Under the pieces are notes generated by a model. That model was not told the DNA's origin. It saw only the letters and a program-made list of their open reading frames with translations, and did no database searches. A stretch of DNA of 64,000 nt from Hemicordylus capensis. Its lineage: Eukaryota > Chordata > Lepidosauria > Squamata > Cordylidae. This document shows, in pieces, positions 11,670-24,900 of this stretch (positions are counted from its first letter, which is position 1; the number at the start of each line of letters is the position of its first letter). The DNA is taken from assembly GCF_027244095.1 (NCBI RefSeq), contig NC_069662.1:15340501-15404500 (forward strand). Direction: 5' to 3'. A program made the translations under genes and the position numbers.

Positions 11670-12130
11670 GTGAGGCTATTCTCACGATTGCAGAAAATCG
11701 GGCTAGCCTCCGCTAGCCTGATTGCCTGCAGTCGTGAGAACCACCGGGCTCGGCTGCGAGCCTGGAGGTTCTAGAGTGGGTAACCCGCTCAAGTACCCCT
11801 CCCCTTAGTCCAGGTTTGCGGAGCAAGCACTCCGCAAACCCGGGCTATCTGATCGTGAGTAGCCACTTGCAAGTAAACCCCCAGAGGGGAGGCGAAAAGC
11901 CACCTCCCAGCTCCGGGGGTCTCCCCAGTATGCCCTGCATGCTCGCGCAGGGCATACTGGAGCTTCCGGGGGCTGCACAGCCCCTGAGCTCCCCAGCCCC
12001 CGCCGGCAATCATGTGGGTGGCTGATCTGGCCGCCCGGGGCTCTCTCCCCGCGCACTCGCAAAAACCGGGTCTCACTGATCGTGAGACCCGGTCCTGTGT
12101 GGAATAAATTAGCCTCCAGCTAATAGTGAG
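11670..12130. repeat. Hairpin-rich palindromic element
   Basis: Five successive stem-loops: 11681-11738 (ends CTCACGATTGCAG / CTGCAGTCGTGAG), 11773-11790, 11813-11840 (11-bp arms), 11925-11960 (14-bp arms) and 12065-12093 (12-bp arms). Ends carry CTCACGAT words shared with elements at 33.05 and 42.0 kb. Noncoding. Confidence 0.7.
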
Positions 12131-12235
12131 GAAGCACTGCCTTGGGAGCAATAAAAAGCAGCAGTGGGGAAGTGACGTCCAATGGTATTTGACATTGGCT
12201 GCTGGAGTTGGAGAATACAAACTATCAGAGATTTT

Positions 12236-12452
12236 TATTATTTTTACATTTATATCCTGCTCTTCCTCCAAGGAGCCCAGAGCGGTGTACTACATACTTG
12301 AGTTTCTCTTTCACAACAACCCTGTGAAGTAGGTTAGGCTGAGAGAGAAGTGACTGGCCCAGAGTCACCCAGCTAGTTTCATGGCTGAATGGGGATTTGA
12401 ACTCGGGTCTCCCCGGTCCTAGTCCAGCACTCTAACCACTACACCACGCTGG
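12236..12452 (-). mobile_element. Sauria-type SINE
   Basis: Reverse copy: ACATTTATATCCTGCTCTTC on the left, CACTACACCACGCTGG at the head end. Confidence 0.88.
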
Positions 12453-13166
12453 ATGAGTTCTGAACAATACAGAAAACCCAGCAGGATTCTTTTTTCCCCC
12501 CTTTTTGGCGGAACCATATCTGAGCAGGAGCGGTTCCCATCTGCATTGACAGAATGTGAGATTCCAACAGCATGCAGCATTGCCCTCAAAGCAGGCCTTG
12601 ACAAATTTCCTTTGGATCAAGGAGCCAGCCCTAAAATTTAGGAACCAGACAAGGGACACTTGACAAAATTACCAGACTTAGTGATTGACATGGTGGGGTT
12701 GGGTGGGTGGCAAACAGGCTTTTCTGTATCCCTTTTACAAGTAGCATATTTTGGACAGAAACAGGGTTGCCTTGGACAAATACTCTGAATATCCTAGTCT
12801 AGGTGCTGCATTTAAATTTCTAGGTGCCATCATGACTCCCTGGTGCCTGGGATTTCTCAAGCCCTGCTCAAGAGCCATAACTATTTTGAGCTCCTGTGAG
12901 AAGGCTACGAATCATCTGCCTTATATCAATGCCATAGAACTGAGAGCCTGTTAGAGGCATAAGATGTTGCATTGAATTGCTGGCATATCTATGTGGGTAG
13001 CAAATTCTGCCTTAACAGCCACAGCTAGTTGAAGCAGACAACACAGACAGAAGGACCAAGAATTCGATTCAGTATAAGGCAGATCCAGAGAGTCTACACA
13101 AGTGTTGTCTCCCTCTCTCTCTCCATTTCCCTGATTCCTTAAATAAAATATTTTGTCCACACACAG
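12453..13166. other. Sequence upstream of the gene A CARD exon
   Basis: No repeat or promoter element recognised with confidence. A pyrimidine-rich CTCCCTCTCTCTCTCC stretch lies near 13108-13123 upstream of the acceptor. Confidence 0.4.
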
Positions 13167-13185
13167 GTTATGGGATTCATCGAGG

Positions 13186-13462
13186 ATGTCTGGCAATGAG
13201 ATTATACAGAAAGGGAGAAAACAGTTAACTGAAATCATTCAGAAGGACCTAGAAATCGTTCTAGATGAGTTACTCTCCCAGTCTGTCATCACAGAGGAAG
13301 AATATGCAAACTTGGACAAAACGGAGGAGGATTCCAAGAAGAAAAGTCGGAAATTGCTGCTTCTGATACAAAAAAAGGGGGAACGTGCCTGCTGCCGGTT
13401 CCTGGATTGCATAGAAATTGCATGTCCAGGTTCAAAGCAGGCTCTGCAGCCTTTACTTAATG
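13186..13462 (+). CDS. Gene A exon with start codon: CARD domain
   Basis: The ATG at 13186 opens 92 codons plus one base, ending at a strong donor (AATG|GTGAGT). The exon has an acceptor-like CACACACAG just upstream at 13158-13166, so about 20 bases of 5' UTR share it. The protein has the six-helix CARD pattern: DLEIVLDELLSQSVITEEEY early, KSRKLLLLIQKKGERAC in the middle and FLDCIE near the end, matching the usual IxxEEYxxL...RxLLxxIxxKGexACxxFLxxL signature. CARDs bind other CARDs in inflammasome and antiviral signalling. An in-frame TTG codon lies upstream, but ATG fits eukaryotic initiation and the alignment with gene B, whose CARD also begins at an ATG just inside its exon. Confidence 0.88.
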
Positions 13463-16400
13463 GTGAGTCTTGCTTGGTATTCTTCCTAAGCTTCAAAGAA
13501 AGTAAGCATAGTTTCCTCGTCTATTCTCACGCTGGCCATGTGCGATAAGGGACTATTATTCTCAGGTAATAGGTCAGGATCAAGCCAGAATCCAGTCCAG
13601 GTGAATTTAGGATTTAGCACCATGGGATTGAATCCTTGCTAGAAAATCAGACCATTGAAATAACTTCATTGCATCTCACTGCTAGTTGCCAAATCCATGT
13701 CTTGGGAAAGCTGCTATTCATGAACAGCTGCTTCCACCTCGGGCAAAGAGTGCTTCTGCACCAGGACTCCTTAGTGCTGCTGCTGAGGCTTCTACTTTCA
13801 CCTGGAAACAAAATTAAAGTGGCTCTTACCCAGTGGTGCTCATTCCGAAAGTGAAGGGAGGGGAGGGGGGCTTCTACTCTAGATGGTCAGAGGGCAGGTA
13901 ACTTCTGAGGCTTACCTCCCACTTCCTTGTTTTATTAAAGAACACAAGTACTGTAATTAATTAATGCAGCTTTCTTTTCATCGTGATTCTTAGAGGGGCT
14001 TCCTGTTACAGTTGGCCTCCAAGAAGCTTCCACGCTGAAGTTGGAGACGGAATGTCTGATGTGTTGCTTCTAGCAGCTTGGGAGTGAACAGCATTTCTAA
14101 AATTACAAGCTTACAAGAAGTTATAAAATATTTGGCAGCAATATTTAACTCTTTTTTGGCTAATTGAAGTTCCCACCATAAAATTTCATCTTATAGAAGG
14201 CGCTGTAGACACTACACTTAATGCGGGGGGGGGAGGGGATTATTCTCATTTTTTGTCTTTGTTTTTTGTTTTTTGTGGGGTGGGAAGAGGGAGGGTTACA
14301 GGAGAAGAACAAAGGTAGAAGTGTTGCATTCTGCATACTCTTTTCTTTTTGGATGGCACTACCTATTGTTGAAGTTACCTTCAATAAACTCTTAATAAAC
14401 TACTAATTTTTAAAAAGAGTTTTTTGAGCTAGGGAGATGTATCTCTCAATTGCAGTCTGCTCACTGAGAGAGGTCTGCCCCCATCCTTCTCCTGCATGTG
14501 GTGATGGGAGCTTGAAAAGCAGGGGGAGAGGTCTTTCTGCTTTCCAAGGCTCAGAGGAAGAAACCAAGTTAACTTGAAAAAACTGTGGTCATAGTGAGCC
14601 AGTGCAAAGAACGCCAAACTTTACATGAGGGAGCAGCCACGTTAGAACTCTAGAAAGCCATTACGCCTTAGTTATATATGCCTCAACTCCTGCTGGATGG
14701 GCAAAGAGCATCTTTCAAAGAGTTAGCCAGTACTGCCCACTTGCATTTGCAAACAGCTGGGAGGTACCGGCAGACCTGGGGTGACCCAGAGATACTTTGG
14801 TTTCACAAAAAATTGAAGGAAAAATACCCCAAGGGGGACCAACCCCCCACCCCAAACTACCCACCTGTTAAGTCAGTGGGATAGAACATTTGTATGGATG
14901 GGGCCGTAGCTCAGTGATAGGGCATCTACTATGTATGCAGAAGGTCCCAGGTTTACTCCCAGGTAGGGCTGGAGGAGAGGAGAGCTGGTCTTGTGGTAGC
15001 AAGCATGACTTGTCCCCTTAGCTAAGCAGGGTCTGCCCTGGTTGCATATGAAAGGGAGACTACATGTGTGAGCCCTGTAAGATAGTCCCCTCAGGGGATG
15101 GAGCCGCTCTGGGAAGAGCAGAATGTTCCAAGTTCCCTCCCTGGCTTCTCCAAGATAGGGCTGAGAGAGATTCCTGCCGACAACCTTGGAGAAGCTGCTG
15201 CCAGTCTGTGAAGACCATACTGAACTAGATAGACTATTAGGTCTGACTCAGTATGTGGCAGCTTCCTATGTTCCTAAGCACCTGCCTGGAACCTTGGAGA
15301 AGCCACTGCCAGTCAGTGTAGGCAATACTGAGCTAAATGGACCAGTAGTCTGACTCAGTATATGGCAGCTTCCTATGTTTCTGTGAGCCCAGAAAGTTAA
15401 GCAGGTGGCTGGAGCTAATGGAACTTTATGGGAATGCTCTGGCAGTTCAGAGAACCACAGTAAGACTGAACAGATGAAATGTACTTTATCCCACTCTGCA
15501 GCAGTTGCACAAAACTGAAGACCCCTGCTTCTTAACATTAACATTTGAAGTTTTAGGGATGGAGCTGGAACTAGGCACCTGCCCCCGCAAGACCCCACCA
15601 GTAAATGGAAATATATAAAAATGAAATAAGATCCAAGTTAGAGGAGGGGCTCCTATCTTTGTTGCTAACTTTTTGTTTTACTCAGCCAGTCACAGGTTGA
15701 GGTAATGCATACACACCAGGGATAAAGTGCAACATTGTGTTCTTCAACATGGTCCCAGTGCTCAACACGATTGGGCTTTGCGTCTGCACAGAGATCTTGT
15801 CAGAGTTTCTCCAAGCTGAAAGACTTCTCTCTGAAATGGGCGGTAGCCACGCCCCCCTCTAGTGTGGTACGCATGTGTCCCAGTAGTCTTCCTCAGTCTT
15901 CTTCATCCACCAACAGATCGACAACTCTGCGAGTTGCTCTGAGCTATATCTAAACAAACGGAACAAAAACGAACAAAAACCCCTCCTATTACCCTCTCTT
16001 TTGACTTCTCTCTTTCTCTCCTTTAGTTAAGTTTATCTACCTTTCCCTTTTGTGTTTTAATTTCTTCCCCGCATCCCCCACTCACCCTTTCGGGTCTCCC
16101 TCCTCCTTTTGTTTTTCGCTTATGGCCAGTAAGGTTACTTTTTAAGTTTTGTGTTTGGTGCAGGGCTAAACTCCCCTCCACTGACAGACACAGCCGTTGT
16201 TTATTTTGCCTTGGCGAGGCCCATAAGACTGACACTTGCTCCCATTGTGCTAAATTCACCAAGCAAGCTAAAAGAAACTGTGCCTCGCTCCTGGCTCTGG
16301 GAACAAGCACTTAAGTCTTCTCAGACGGATCAAGCCCTTCCTGCTACCCCGGGAATGCAAACTGTGCTAAGCTCCCTGCTACGGGACAAGGGCTTACAGC

Positions 16401-19400
16401 CTCTTTCCTCCTCTGCCTCTATTGGGGACGCAGCTGCTCCTAAAATGGCTGCCTCGTCCCTGACAACCTCCGCCATCCCTGCTACGAGCTCCACTGCTCC
16501 TGACCTCTCCGGTTCGAGCTCTTCCTCTTCTTAAAGAAGAAGAAGAAAAAGAAGCCTCAGCATATGCCAGAACTTCTGCCCATTAAGAAGCCGATTCTAG
16601 ACCCCAAAAGAAACAAAAGGTCACCTTTTTAGTCTGACCCATTACTACATCAATTGGATCTGACTCTCAATACTGAGCACATTTTCGAACCTGAGGAACA
16701 GGAAGATTGCCTAGATACTGAACTTGCCTTCAATACCAAGATAGCATTGGACGCCGACCAAGAACCCGATACCGAGGGCGTCGAACCCAACAAAAACCCT
16801 TACAACTTCCTCGAACCCGAAGCTGACTCCTATGAATATCCATTGGAAGACCAACAACAGGACGCTTACAAACCCAATTCTGAACCCGATTTTGAGGCCA
16901 AATTTAAGGACCTTTATCCAAGACCTAGCAGGTCCATTTGCGGCCTTCCACCTTCTACTCGTCTGCCCCTAAGCAACCAGACATTACACTGACTGGCAAT
17001 ATAGGCCTACTTACCCTTCTTACTAGCTGGAGCCCTCATACCACTACAGACAATGGGACTCCTATGACACTGACTGGCGACAGCCCCAGAGAGCCTTTTC
17101 CCAAGACAGGTCCCAGCCGAACCGGTGGGACTATGCTCCTAGCCAGAGGGACCGCTCTCGTTCTCCTCCTCATCCCTCTGCCATGGCACCCAAACGCCCC
17201 GATAGAGTGCAATCACTACCTTCCCCTACCAAGCCCTCTTCTGCTACACAAGTAGCTACCACTCTACCACCACCCAGAGTACCTCCACTAAAGCAGCAGA
17301 CCCAGCCTCTTCAACAACTCGAGGATGTAACAGTAGACCAAACATTAGCCCAACAACCTGTGGAAGAATCCTCTGATTCTGAGGAAGAATATGAGGACCC
17401 TGAGGACCCTCCTTCTAACTGATTTGGCATCATTGGGCTCTACCCCTCCAGACCTCCTTTCCAACCAAAAACCAGGCTCTCCTTCAGAGGACTATACGCA
17501 TTATGCGGACTACATCTCTTGCATGGCCTCATCCCTTTGGGTACAACTTTCACAACAGAATAAGTCAGACCCAGATCGTTTATTTGCTCTCATTGAAGCG
17601 GATTCCCGTACCCCCGTTTCGCTCCCTTTGAATTAATCCATTTTAGACATCACGAAATCTTGCTGGACAAAACCGTCTTCTCTACCTCAACCTCCTAAAC
17701 GTCTACAGAATTTTTACCGCGTCCATACAGAGGACAAACAAACAGGTGCCTTTCTCCTTTGCCACCCCATGCCCAACTCCGTGGTTGTGGAGTCCTCCTT
17801 AGCAAAATTCAGGGCTTGCCAGGCTTCTGCTCCACCAGACAGGGAGGGAAAGAAGCTAGCTACATTTGGCAGGTGCCTCTATTCCATTTCGGTTCTCCAC
17901 TTATGCATTGCCAATTATCAAGCCTATAATGCCCACTACAGCCATTTCCTCTGGGAGCGCACAGCGTCCTTCTTGGACCACCTTCCTCCTGATAAAAAAG
18001 ATCCAGCCAAGGTGTTTTTGCGGGAGGCAGCACAATTGGCCAAACAGGAATTACATGCTGCTAGACACTCCACTGAATGCGCAGCCAAGGTCATGCCCAC
18101 CTCCGTTGCTATTCGCAGACACGCTTGGTTCCGCCCCTCCGGCCTGCAATACAATGCCCATGCACAAATAGAGGACTTACCCTTTGATGGGAACGCCCTC
18201 TTCGGGGGGGGGAGGGGACAGATGAAACCCTTCAGAAGGTTCAGCTCCTCCGTAATACTGTGTGCTCACTGACTCTACAACCCCCTCCTACCAGACCTTA
18301 TTGGTCCGTCAGGTGGAATCACACTCTCCCTCAGAGGCCCCTGCACTCTTATAACCAAGGTGAATGTTGCTTTCCCTCCTCACGATACCACCTTCTTTCA
18401 TAGCAGTCCAGCCAACTGCTACACCCGGATGTCCTCCACCTCACGGCATGGTGGATCAAACCTCCTTTCCACGAGAACTCCAACTTGTCTTAACGGCTTC
18501 ACAGAAGCCCACTACGATAAAGTCCTACCAACATAAATGGTCACGCTTCCTTCACACTAACGGACTACCCCCAGAGCCTTACTCGACTCAACACATCTGT
18601 TCCTCCCTCCTCTCCCTGAAGGAAACGGGCTTGAAACTGTCTTCCCTCAGAGTCCATCTGGCTGCCATCATTGTGCACTCTCCTCCCACTTCTACACCTT
18701 GGTTCAGAGACTCCACCGTTAAACGCTTCTTAAGAGGCCTCTCTCACCTCTACCCTGATGCCCTAATTGACAATGCTCAATGCCGCCTACATACACTTGA
18801 CATCTGGAGGGCTCTGGCTTATTACATTGATAGGACATCTGGCTGGCGCTCCTCTCCTTCGTTGTTCCTCTGCCACTCGGGCCCCAACCATGGCTCTCAG
18901 GCCTCTGCACCAACTATTTCCTGCTGGGTCACCCGGACCATTTCATTGTGCTACCAGCTTGCAAAGAAGCAGCTACCTCCTTCTTGAAAGGCTTATTCCA
19001 CTAGGGCCATGGCGGCCTCTGCTGCATCTAACAAATCTATCCCACTGGATGTTATCTGTCAAGCTGCTGCATGGGTGTCACCTCACTCCTTTCTGCAGCA
19101 CTACGCCTTGGACATCCGTTCTCGCTGGGATGCCACCTTTGGCACTGCAGTTTTACAATCACTCTTTGCATGAAATCCCACCCCCAGGTAAGGTTTGCAC
19201 AGGGTGCAGCTTGCTATGCGCCCAGTTGTGTTGACCACAGAGACCACGTAGAAGATCAACAGGTTGCGTACCTATAACTTTAGTTCTTCTAGTGGTCATA
19301 TGTGCTCTTACACGCCCATCCATCCTTCCCTCTTTAGTCTCTTAGGTCGACGGACTCAGTGACTGAGGAGGACTACTGGGACACATGCTTACTACATCAG

Positions 19401-21945
19401 AGAGGGCGGGGCTACCACCCATTTCAGAGAGAAGTATTTCAGCTTGGAGAAACTCCGACGAGGTTTCTGTGCAGGAAACAAAGCTCAATCGTGTAAGAGC
19501 ACAGTCAATATTCCACTCGTCCAAAAGCTCCTTCAAGACACTAAATTGAAAGAAGCGCCGACTGCCATATTCAGTGGACTGTGAACTGCTGAGAATGTCA
19601 TCCACTATTTCTATCCCAAGTCATTTGTTGACATAATCCACTAGGGCGGGATGGAGATGGCTGTCACAAAAATCCTTAGCTCTGATTTGTTGGGCATCTT
19701 TTTCCAAATAAAGATCTCTAAAGGCATAAAAATATTGTTTCTCGAGAAGTACCGGGGGATTGTTTTTCTTAATGAAATCTTTGTGCATCTTACCTGTAAC
19801 TAAAGTTACAGGTAAGCAACCTGTTGTTGTGGATCCATACTTGCATTCTTTTAATTTCAAAATAATAAAAATAAAAGGATTTGCTACACCTAATACATCT
19901 GCATTTCATAGCATTGCCTTGCAGGTCCAGTTACACATCATAGAAAGCAGAACATTTATTATAGCAATTTATTATTTGCTAACTTGGCAAAGCGGCACCT
20001 TTTAATGTGGTGATTCTCTTTATTTAGCAGGGGGAGAGTAACTTGCCCTATCCACCTCTAGCACAGTACCTCCAGTGACTGTTGCTGGTGTGTATCTTAT
20101 GTTTCTTTTTAAATTGTGAGCCCTTTGGGGACAGGGTTCTATCTTATTTATTTATTTATTTATCCTCTTTGTAAACTGCCCTGAGCCATTTTTGGAAGGG
20201 TGGTATAGAAATCAATCAATCAGCATTTACGCGCTTGTAACAAAGATGGCAACCACCTTATATGTCCCCTGGATGCATCACCCTTCCTTTATCCACGCCT
20301 AATGTCTGGCCATTTACAGGTGGTTTCTTTGATTTTGCTTTAATTGGCAATGTTTGCAAAAGTGACATTTTCACTAGTAGTATCATTTTATTTTTCTCCC
20401 TAGAGTGTTCATTTCCAGAGGAGAAAGCTCAGGTGCCAAAAGGATTGGAGGAAGCAAAAAGCAAATATGTTAAAGGTACTTACTGTCATTAAATTACCAT
20501 CTCCTCACATTAAATGCTGTAAAAACAAGGGGTGTGGAATTCTGCTATCCCTTTCTACGATTAAAGAAAAATGGCAAGTGCCTGAATGTTTAAGCACTTT
20601 AACTCTTTTCTTAAAGAGAGAGCTTTTTGATCCTCGTATTTCCATGTGTCTTTGAAAAGCAGATTCACTGAGTTGCGTCTTTTGTAGCAGCACCGACCTA
20701 TCTCTAATGCCTAAAAATGAAATACAGTCTTTACACACCTACGTATATAGCAAGTGAATGGGAAAACTTTGATTCTATGATGTCTGCCTGGATATTTATT
20801 ATATTGGCTGCTCTGGTGGGAAAGTACAGTGGCTGACATCTAGACTAACTTACCTAATCGTACTGCTCAGGACTTACTCTACAGGACCACTTAATTTCAA
20901 TGGTACTTACTCAGGGCCAAGTTCCTGAGTTCTAGTTTCCATTTGAATACCACCATAACACCATTATGTCTTCATGTTGTAGAATTGTCTTGTGGGTTCA
21001 GCCTTGTTTTACCGAACATTTATGTGCTGCTTACTGTTCTGGCCACCCTATACGTTCACTGGAAACTGACACTTTAGCTCTCCATATTGTCATGTTGTAC
21101 CATAGATGGCTCCTCTAACTTTGCTTTAATTATGAAGTTTTGTTTTTCTCCCTAGAGTGTTCACTTCCAGAGATGAAAGCTGAGAGCCCAAGAGTGGAGG
21201 CCAAAGGCGAAAATGTCAAAGGTACTTCCGTAAAGCAGCAAGTGACAATGCTCATCAGGTTACATGCTGGAAGGGCAAGAAGTGCAGTGTTCTGGACAGG
21301 AAGTTACAGACTGGGCTGCATTAAGATTAGAAAGCTTTTGCCTAATCTCTGTTGCAGTAAGTCTCAGGATGTTTATACAGTACAATTTAGCAGAATCTAA
21401 TGGAAATGGTTCTAGAGAGGGTTGAGGTGCCTGGTAGGTTTGACCACCCTCCCATATAAATATCTATACTATAAAGTTGCTTTGGTCTCAGTCATTCACT
21501 GACATCGTAAGGTTGCCATCTCCCCACTATTTCCGGGTATTTACCGGATTTTAAGCATGTTCCCTGGTGCTTGATTAGCTCATTAGCTTGCCATGATTTC
21601 TCTCTTTCTCTTTTCTCGTTTCTCTCTCCCTCTCCCCTAAACTCTAGCCCTTGTAGAAATGGAGAAAAGGAGAAAAATGTGTGGTCACTATTGTGTTCAG
21701 CTACTGGACAGAGAAAGGCAGGTGAAGCACAGGAGGCTGGCTGGGAGAGGTTCACAATAAGTAACTTTACCCCTGAGTAATGTTGCCTCTGGTTTTTGTC
21801 AACAGTTGATCCCTAGAGGGCAGCTGAGAGGATAGCTTGTTTTTGCTGTAAATCACTGCCTACTTGTGTACTGTAATGTTTAAGATTTGTGGTTTTATAG
21901 TGCAATCTTACATAAATGCCTATTTAGAAGTAAGTACATCTGAGC

Positions 21946-21978
<33 letters not shown>

Positions 21979-24900
21979 TATTATTATTGATAATAAAACA
22001 ACTTTATTTGTTAGCCGCCCCATAACAAATTTTTCTCTGGGCAGCTTACAACAGAGGATTAAAACATACAATAAAAACACTTAACACAGTAAATCATAAT
22101 AGACCAAAAAAATGAAAAGAAAATCCTCTATAATAAAGTGCTTGGGTGTGCACCCATGTCTCCCTTGGCTGTTCTGGGCATGTGCAGAGCGCATGCCCAG
22201 AATGGCCAAGTGAGACATGGCCGCTAGCACCAGGCAGCCATGTTGGCCGGTTGTTCGCCCGGCCACGGAAAGGCCAGAGGCGGCCACTGGGAGGGCAGAG
22301 GCGGCGGCTGGGGGTCCAGCCCGGCCGCGGGGAGAGGAGAGGCGGCGGCGGGTCTGGCCCGCCGGCCGAAAAGGGCAGTGGCGGCGGCGGGTCCAGCCCA
22401 GCCGCAAGGAGAACAGAGGCGGCGGCGGGGGGTCCGGACCGGCCGTGGGGAGGGGAAAGATGGCGGCGGCGGGAGGCATTCTTGGCGGCGGTGGAACTCT
22501 CCGCCCGGCCAGAAGGCCAAAGGCGGCGGCGGCGGGTGGCACTCTTGGCGGTGGCGGCGGAAGCGGCCCCAGATGGCGCCAGAGGAGGCGCTTGGGCATG
22601 GGCGGGAGGAGACGGCGGGGGAGGGCAGAGAAGGCTACTAGCGCCCGTTAATTTAAAGGGCTGAAAGATACTAGTATAAAATATAATACAAAGCAGCTTT
22701 AAAACTCATTTTAAAATTAGTTAAAAATCAGACTCAAATCTGAAAAACCTGCATTTAAAAGGCCTGGTGAACAAAAAGGTCTTTACCTGGCATCTAAAAG
22801 AGCAAAGTGATGAAGCCCGGCAAACCTCACTGGAGAGGCTATTACATAAGCGGGGTGCAACCACCGAAAAGGCCCTCTCCCTGGCAGCCACCCACTTCAC
22901 CAACTTTGGCAGGGGCATCCGTTTTCACTTAACTAAAAAGGTCAGGGTATTTTTTTTCTATTGCTGCTCTTAATATCTCAAACTATGTGTAGTCTTCATT
23001 TATTTTCTATAGATACTATTTTGTTGGTATGCTTTTAAATTTTAATTTAAGCCACCATGAATTCTCCCTGCCCCTTGCTCCTTTCCAGCCTATGCTTGTA
23101 CCCTGAATCAAAATGAGCCATTTTGGTGTTACACTTTGTCCTTGTCTCAGAATGTAAAGGGTGACTGTGACAAGGCTTAAGCATGAAAGCCTTAATCCAT
23201 AGCACCGGTTTTGTGGGGTAAATTGTAGAATTTAGTGGTGATGAAAATGCACTCCGTACTGCGCCTCAGCATGAAGTTTGATTTGATATCTTAACCAATC
23301 TTATCTGGTATCTTCATTTTCACCAATAAATAGCATATTTAAATTAGCATATCTAAACCAATTAAAGCATATTTTATTCATCAATAAATAGCAGATTCCG
23401 GTATTGGAAAATTGAGTGGGGTGGGGAATCTATGATAGCACTACACACAGGTTAAAAACTGAATTTGTATATTAGAAAGTGTTGGGATATAAAGTCTGGG
23501 TGTTTAATGTCAGGTAAAGAGATCCTCCCCAACTATTGTTGGTAGATATTCAGAGCAAATGCAAGTCAATACTGATGGCAGTACATCAGTTAATTTGCAC
23601 AATATGCAAATTATTTGCAAGCCGATTTGCACAGCATGCAAACTTGGGTGCCTGGATTTGAAGAGCTTGAATTTGGCAATCCTACCGACATCAAACCACA
23701 ACATATTGAGAAATGCTATTTTCACAAGTGGGTTCCAGACCTTGCACAGACCACCAAAAAAAACCCAAACGCCAGAAGAATTCATTACTCCGCCCCACCC
23801 GCCCCCGGTGGGGAGTAAATTCATTACTCCCTTCCCCGGTGGGGGAGGGACTCTCCCATTGGAACAATGGGGAAGGAGATCTCATTCATGAAGACTACAG
23901 ATGCCCCCTGGAGGCCGGCTTGCAAAGTGCAAGCCCCTTATTGTATCTATAATATAAAGCTCCTTTGGCCATACTCACTCACTCCCATGAATCATATAGA
24001 GACATGATGTTTTCACAGGTGGGTTCCAAACTTAGCCCAGACTAACTGTGTTTCCTGCAGTCATCAGGTTGTTCTTACTATAAAAAGAAGTTTAAAAAAA
24101 TTAGGCCAAATCAAGAAAAGGTTATCCAAATATTAATTACTTAATTTGAAAGCAGAATTGTGGTTATCAGGTTATACCATTTAATAGGCCTTAAACCAGG
24201 TTGTTTTCTGGAATTTGCTTGAGGTAAATCTTCTGTCTCAAGTCCTCTTAATCCTCAGAGAATTGGGTCTTTTTACTCTATATCTAATTGATACTATGTC
24301 TTTATGGCCTGCTTATGGTCATGCCCCAAAGTTCTGAGGTTTCCAGCACTTAAAGGGGTTACGCATATTCTGTAACAATTTCAAAGGAACAGGATCAAAG
24401 ATGATCGGAGAGGGAAGGGGAAGAGGGAGAAGCTCAGAGAAGCAACTGAGAGGACTCCGAAGGGCCTGATGTTATCCTCTACATCCAATACTACTCATTT
24501 AAAATTAAATTTTTAAAAAAGATTCTTCAGAGAAAAATAAAGCTCTTGAGTGAATTTTATGTAAACCAAACTAGGAGAAACTTAAAGAATTCACCCTGTT
24601 AGAAACCCTGGAAGTCATCCTTATATGGTCAAAGGGTGCTAGGCTCTCTTGTGCAAAACAAAACTGACGAATCATGTTTTCATCTCTTGCTACAGAGAGA
24701 AGTAAAGCACTTGAGGATGTTCTTTGCAAATTGAAGTTAGAGAAGCATAAAAGCGAGAAACTCTCCCTTCGACAAGTTCTGGAAATCAGTTCAGGAAGTC
24801 TAAAGGAGTTCATCCCTCATTCATTGGAGGATTTGCCATGGAATTTTCTGAGGAAGGTCTTGGCTCTGAATGTGACAGCCAGGAGTACAAGCTTCAAGCA

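Larger units (their letters stand above)
15730..19826 (+). mobile_element. Broken DIRS-type (tyrosine recombinase) retroelement
   Basis: Family: DIRS, kin of LTR retroelements. Parts: left inverted terminal repeat (about 15730-15920); Gag-like region (about 16.65-18.27 kb) with the IRRHAWFRPSGL motif; tyrosine-recombinase-like region (about 18.45-19.20 kb); a short stretch near 19255-19315 complementary to the element's extreme end, as in the DIRS internal complementary region; right inverted repeat (about 19345-19826). It lies in a gene A intron. It is a fossil with several breaks; the terminal repeats differ noticeably, suggesting moderate age. The right repeat carries a host-gene piece (separate entry). 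Confidence 0.82.

Noticed and set aside
14898-14968. tRNA gene candidate
   Set aside because: A- and B-box-like words are present, but there is no cloverleaf and it runs directly into SINE sequence; it is a SINE head.
22146-22664. Several long open frames in 22.1-22.7 kb on both strands
   Set aside because: They follow from the GGC-rich Helitron core and encode Gly/Arg/Pro-rich low complexity.
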